Shown: positions 62,801 through 64,000 of the stretch, piece after piece
How positions within the stretch are numbered: position 1 is the first letter of the stretch
Layout of the letters: every line of letters starts with the position of its first letter
Assembly (NCBI RefSeq): GCF_029285175.1
Contig: NZ_JABEDH010000002.1
Location: 186,001 to 250,000 of the forward strand
Origin: Sulfitobacter sp. M05
GTDB lineage: Bacteria > Pseudomonadota > Alphaproteobacteria > Rhodobacterales > Rhodobacteraceae
Direction of reading: 5' to 3'
Length of the DNA: 64,000 bases
Notes under the pieces: model-generated
What the model was told of the DNA's origin: nothing
Seen by the model: the letters and a program-made list of their open reading frames with translations, nothing else
Database searches by the model: none
Made by a program: the position numbers and the translations under genes

Positions 62801-63939
62801 TCAGACGCCGTTCCATCCAGGCCCACTTTCGCGGCAGAGGAGACTGTGCGCGACTTGCCCGCATCCGCAGTTGGCGCCGTATTGGTTGGTGCTGTCACAG
62901 TGACATTCATGGTATCAGGCTTGGAAGTATCCGCACCGTCATGAACAACCAGCGAGAACGTCAGCACGGCATCGGCATCGCCAATATTCAGCTTTGGCGC
63001 GGCAAAGCTCGGTTGGGCTGTGTCGGCACCTGAAAGCCTGACCGGATCGCCACCGGTCTGGGTCCATTTATAAGTCAACTTCTGACCCTCGTCATTCGCG
63101 TCAGACGCCGTTCCATCCAGACCAACTTTCGCGGCAGAGGCCACTTCTTGAGACTTACCCGCGTCGGCAGTTGGTGCTGTATTGGTTGGTGCCGTCACAG
63201 TGACATTCATGGTATCAGGCTTGGAAGTATCCGCACCGTCATGAACCACCAGTGAGAACGTCAGCACGGCATCGGCGTCGCCCATATTCAGCTTTGGCGC
63301 GGCAAAGCTCGGCTGGGCTGTGTCGGCACCTGAAAGCCTGACCAGATCGCCGCCGGTCTGGGTCCACTTATAGGTCAACTTCTGACCCTCGTCATTTGCG
63401 TCAGACGCCGTTCCATCCAGCCCCACTTTCGCGGCAGAGGAGACTTTGCGCGACTTGCCCGCATCGGCCGTCGGGGCAGTATTCTGGGGCGTACCAGAAC
63501 CGGACCTGCCAAATTTATAGCTGCCGGCAGGGTAGCGTGCTGGATCAATCTTCGAAGCAGCTGTCGTGGTGAACGAAAAACCCATATAGGTGTCGGATAC
63601 AAAGGTGCCATCTGCGCCATCTTGCTTGAGGCTAGTTACATCGGTCGGCGACACCCCCAAACATGCGGCAATAGCGTCTCGATCTAATGGTCGCCCGCTT
63701 ACGGCTCCATGGTCTCCAGTGAAGTACGATCCACCCGCAAAGTGAGTTCTGTACTTTCCCGACTCCGGCCCCTCAATCCATACGATGGCCGTTTTGCGGG
63801 CTCCAGCGATGTATCCATTTGCATTGCAACTGCCCAAACTACTTTGAACATATGTGTCATCGCGACCATTTGCGTCAAATGCCCAGCCTTGAGCGTTGCT
63901 CAGCATCAGTAAACCGGTTGCTAACACTAATCTCTTCAT
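59863..63939 (-). CDS. very large autotransporter-like protein with seven PKD-like and two Ig-like repeats
   Basis: 1358 residues. Signal peptide (VLATGLLMLSNAQGWA-F), an N-terminal domain (~21-150) unlike that of the first protein, then seven ~100-residue PKD/cadherin-like repeats (each starting like APTADAGK and ending LTFSLVVHDGADTS). Two Ig-like repeats (ITLSEAATTFGSDDLTL and VTFSEAVTGFDVSDI) follow. The junction helix (ELAAGFMQTRANQLVRNQ) and barrel (WVRAKGSWTSDG onward, ending GYGLQF) closely match the gene at 55375. Probably a surface-exposed type V protein, perhaps an adhesin. The first three repeats are nearly identical. Confidence 0.87.
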   Translation of the reverse strand: MKRLVLATGLLMLSNAQGWAFDANGRDDTYVQSSLGSCNANGYIAGARKTAIVWIEGPESGKYRTHFAGGSYFTGDHGAVSGRPLDRDAIAACLGVSPTDVTSLKQDGADGTFVSDTYMGFSFTTTAASKIDPARYPAGSYKFGRSGSGTPQNTAPTADAGKSRKVSSAAKVGLDGTASDANDEGQKLTYKWTQTGGDLVRLSGADTAQPSFAAPKLNMGDADAVLTFSLVVHDGADTSKPDTMNVTVTAPTNTAPTADAGKSQEVASAAKVGLDGTASDANDEGQKLTYKWTQTGGDPVRLSGADTAQPSFAAPKLNIGDADAVLTFSLVVHDGADTSKPDTMNVTVTAPTNTAPTADAGKSRTVSSAAKVGLDGTASDANDEGQKLTYKWTQTGGDPVRLSGADTAQPSFAAPKLNIGDADAVLTFSLVVHDGVDTSKPDTMNVTVTAPGNTSPTADAGEAQNVASASNVTLDGTASDANDKGQKLTFKWTQTGGDAVKLSGADIAQPSFTAPTLKAGEADAVLTFSLVVHDGAEASTVETVKITVAAPVKKLPVNNAPTADAGEAQKVASSASVTLDGTASAANDKGQSLTYKWAQTGGDAVKLSDADKAQAIFAAPTLNAGDANTVLTFSLVVHDGVEASVVDRVEITVIAPVKQAPVNVAPTADAGTAQKVNPATTVTLNGAASDANDKGQSLTYKWAQTDGNAVTLSGADTARPSFTAPALKAGDADAILIFSLVVNDGVQTSGADAVKITVTAPVKKKAPKVHAGKPQRVKPARVVTLNGTVSDAGEAKQKLTYRWRQTGGPDVVLERADTVQPSFVAPVLKEGDKDEVLSFMLMVRDGEEIVTSSSATVTVTAPVDSTPPAVSIGALSGPVEGQYTAQITLSEAATTFGSDDLTLVNASAVLNGGGTSYTALVTPAADGEVTLSVAARSFTDAAGNDNTASNRVRAIYDGTAPSVAISGAPKDVPAGGGFSVTVTFSEAVTGFDVSDIAAANAKVTGVTGSGSGFKVSLIAAGTGDIMISIPANAAIDRAGNGNRASNVINIADVTVERTQELAAGFMQTRANQLVRNQPGLISMMAGKDRAAFNLLVTRSVGNFDLSNGLKHPIWVRAKGSWTSDGDSESRYVFGAIGSHKKITENLMIGAMLQVDHLVEDTGQASVKGTGWMAGPYVVAKTPNQPLFFEGRLLYGQTSNDVSPFGIYEDSFDSERLLAQVKVAGALNFGTTTVMPFLDASYAKDDQDGYVDSLGNAIAEQGITLGQIELGMDFSKMINVASGDLELWGGASAIWSHTSGSGYAATVSPSYEGGRGRVELGVNYEISATQQVTAATHFDGIGAKNYESYGMSLGYGLQF
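62585..63484. repeat. three 300-bp tandem repeats encoding near-identical PKD-like domains
   Basis: Blocks starting near 62585, 62885 and 63185 repeat with an exact 300-base period: CACAGTGACATTCATGGTAT occurs in each at the same offset. They encode 100-residue units differing at a few positions (SRKVSS, SQEVAS, SRTVSS; DLVRL, DPVRL). The remaining four repeats are diverged. This suggests recent duplication and copy-number change. Confidence 0.92.
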
Positions 63940-64000
63940 TGTACTCGTCCCATTTTTCCCAGTTCAGGGACCGAAATTGACTGCTCACCTCAGACCCGTT
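63940..64000. other. upstream region of the second large autotransporter gene
   Basis: 61 bases to the window edge. On the minus strand GGGACGAG lies 5 bases before the ATG as a ribosome site. The promoter is probably outside the window. Confidence 0.4.

Noticed and set aside
62585..63484. Long repeats as mobile element or CRISPR
   Set aside because: They are in-frame protein domain repeats with a 300-base period.

Overview
The window reads as chromosome of a marine alphaproteobacterium of the Rhodobacterales (Roseobacter group). The family-level clues are a malyl-CoA lyase, a DgcN/DgcA D-glutamate module, DUF1244 and FYDLN-acid (TIGR02300) proteins, a DctPQM TRAP transporter, ectoine-type hydrolases, a PhoR without membrane segments, and moderately high G+C. 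Genus cannot be fixed from the sequence alone.

Layout. 1-9.3 kb is a TMAO respiration island: torT (cut by the window edge), torS, torR, and a TorA-like Tat-exported molybdoenzyme carrying an extra C-terminal c-type heme site, followed by moeA, a DUF2478 gene, a pseudoazurin and an AhpD-like protein. 9.5-14.3 kb is housekeeping: initiator tRNA-Met, rplT/rpmI, pyk with a small membrane protein, DUF1244 and an RTX-repeat protein. 14.3-24.3 kb holds D-amino acid genes (dat, dgcA, dgcN), mcl1, an Lrp/LysE pair, accA, a GNAT, a GntR, a membrane protein-XRE-SMR operon, a zinc protease, a FYDLN protein and tRNA-Ala(GGC).

24.5-28.6 kb looks acquired: a decayed IS5-family element lies 208 bases past tRNA-Ala, then a LysR regulator, a PF10014 amino-acid dioxygenase, a hairpin/tandem-repeat leader, a LysE exporter and a ThrH-like phosphatase. 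29-41.9 kb is a large catabolic region: an RpiR regulator, an N-formylglutamate amidohydrolase-like gene, a TRAP transporter, a glutamine-synthetase-like ligase, an aldehyde and an alcohol dehydrogenase, then DoeA, DoeB and a class III aminotransferase. The first block fits a gamma-glutamylation route for an amino alcohol. The second fits ectoine-type ring opening, deacetylation and transamination.

42-54.6 kb is phosphate: phoR, a Pho box, pstSCAB, phoU and phoB, and further on a second Pho box in front of a Tat-exported PhoD. Between them lies a FecBCD-type ABC operon whose last gene is a second pseudoazurin. 55.4-63.9 kb encodes two very large autotransporter-like surface proteins with Ig-like and PKD-like repeats and closely related barrels, separated by a LysR gene. 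A perfect inverted repeat lies in the divergent promoter between the LysR gene and the first of them.

The strongest leads for something undescribed are the gamma-glutamyl/ectoine-type catabolic region, the dioxygenase-exporter-phosphatase cassette with its repeat leader, the heme-fused TorA beside a pseudoazurin, and the LysR-linked autotransporter pair.
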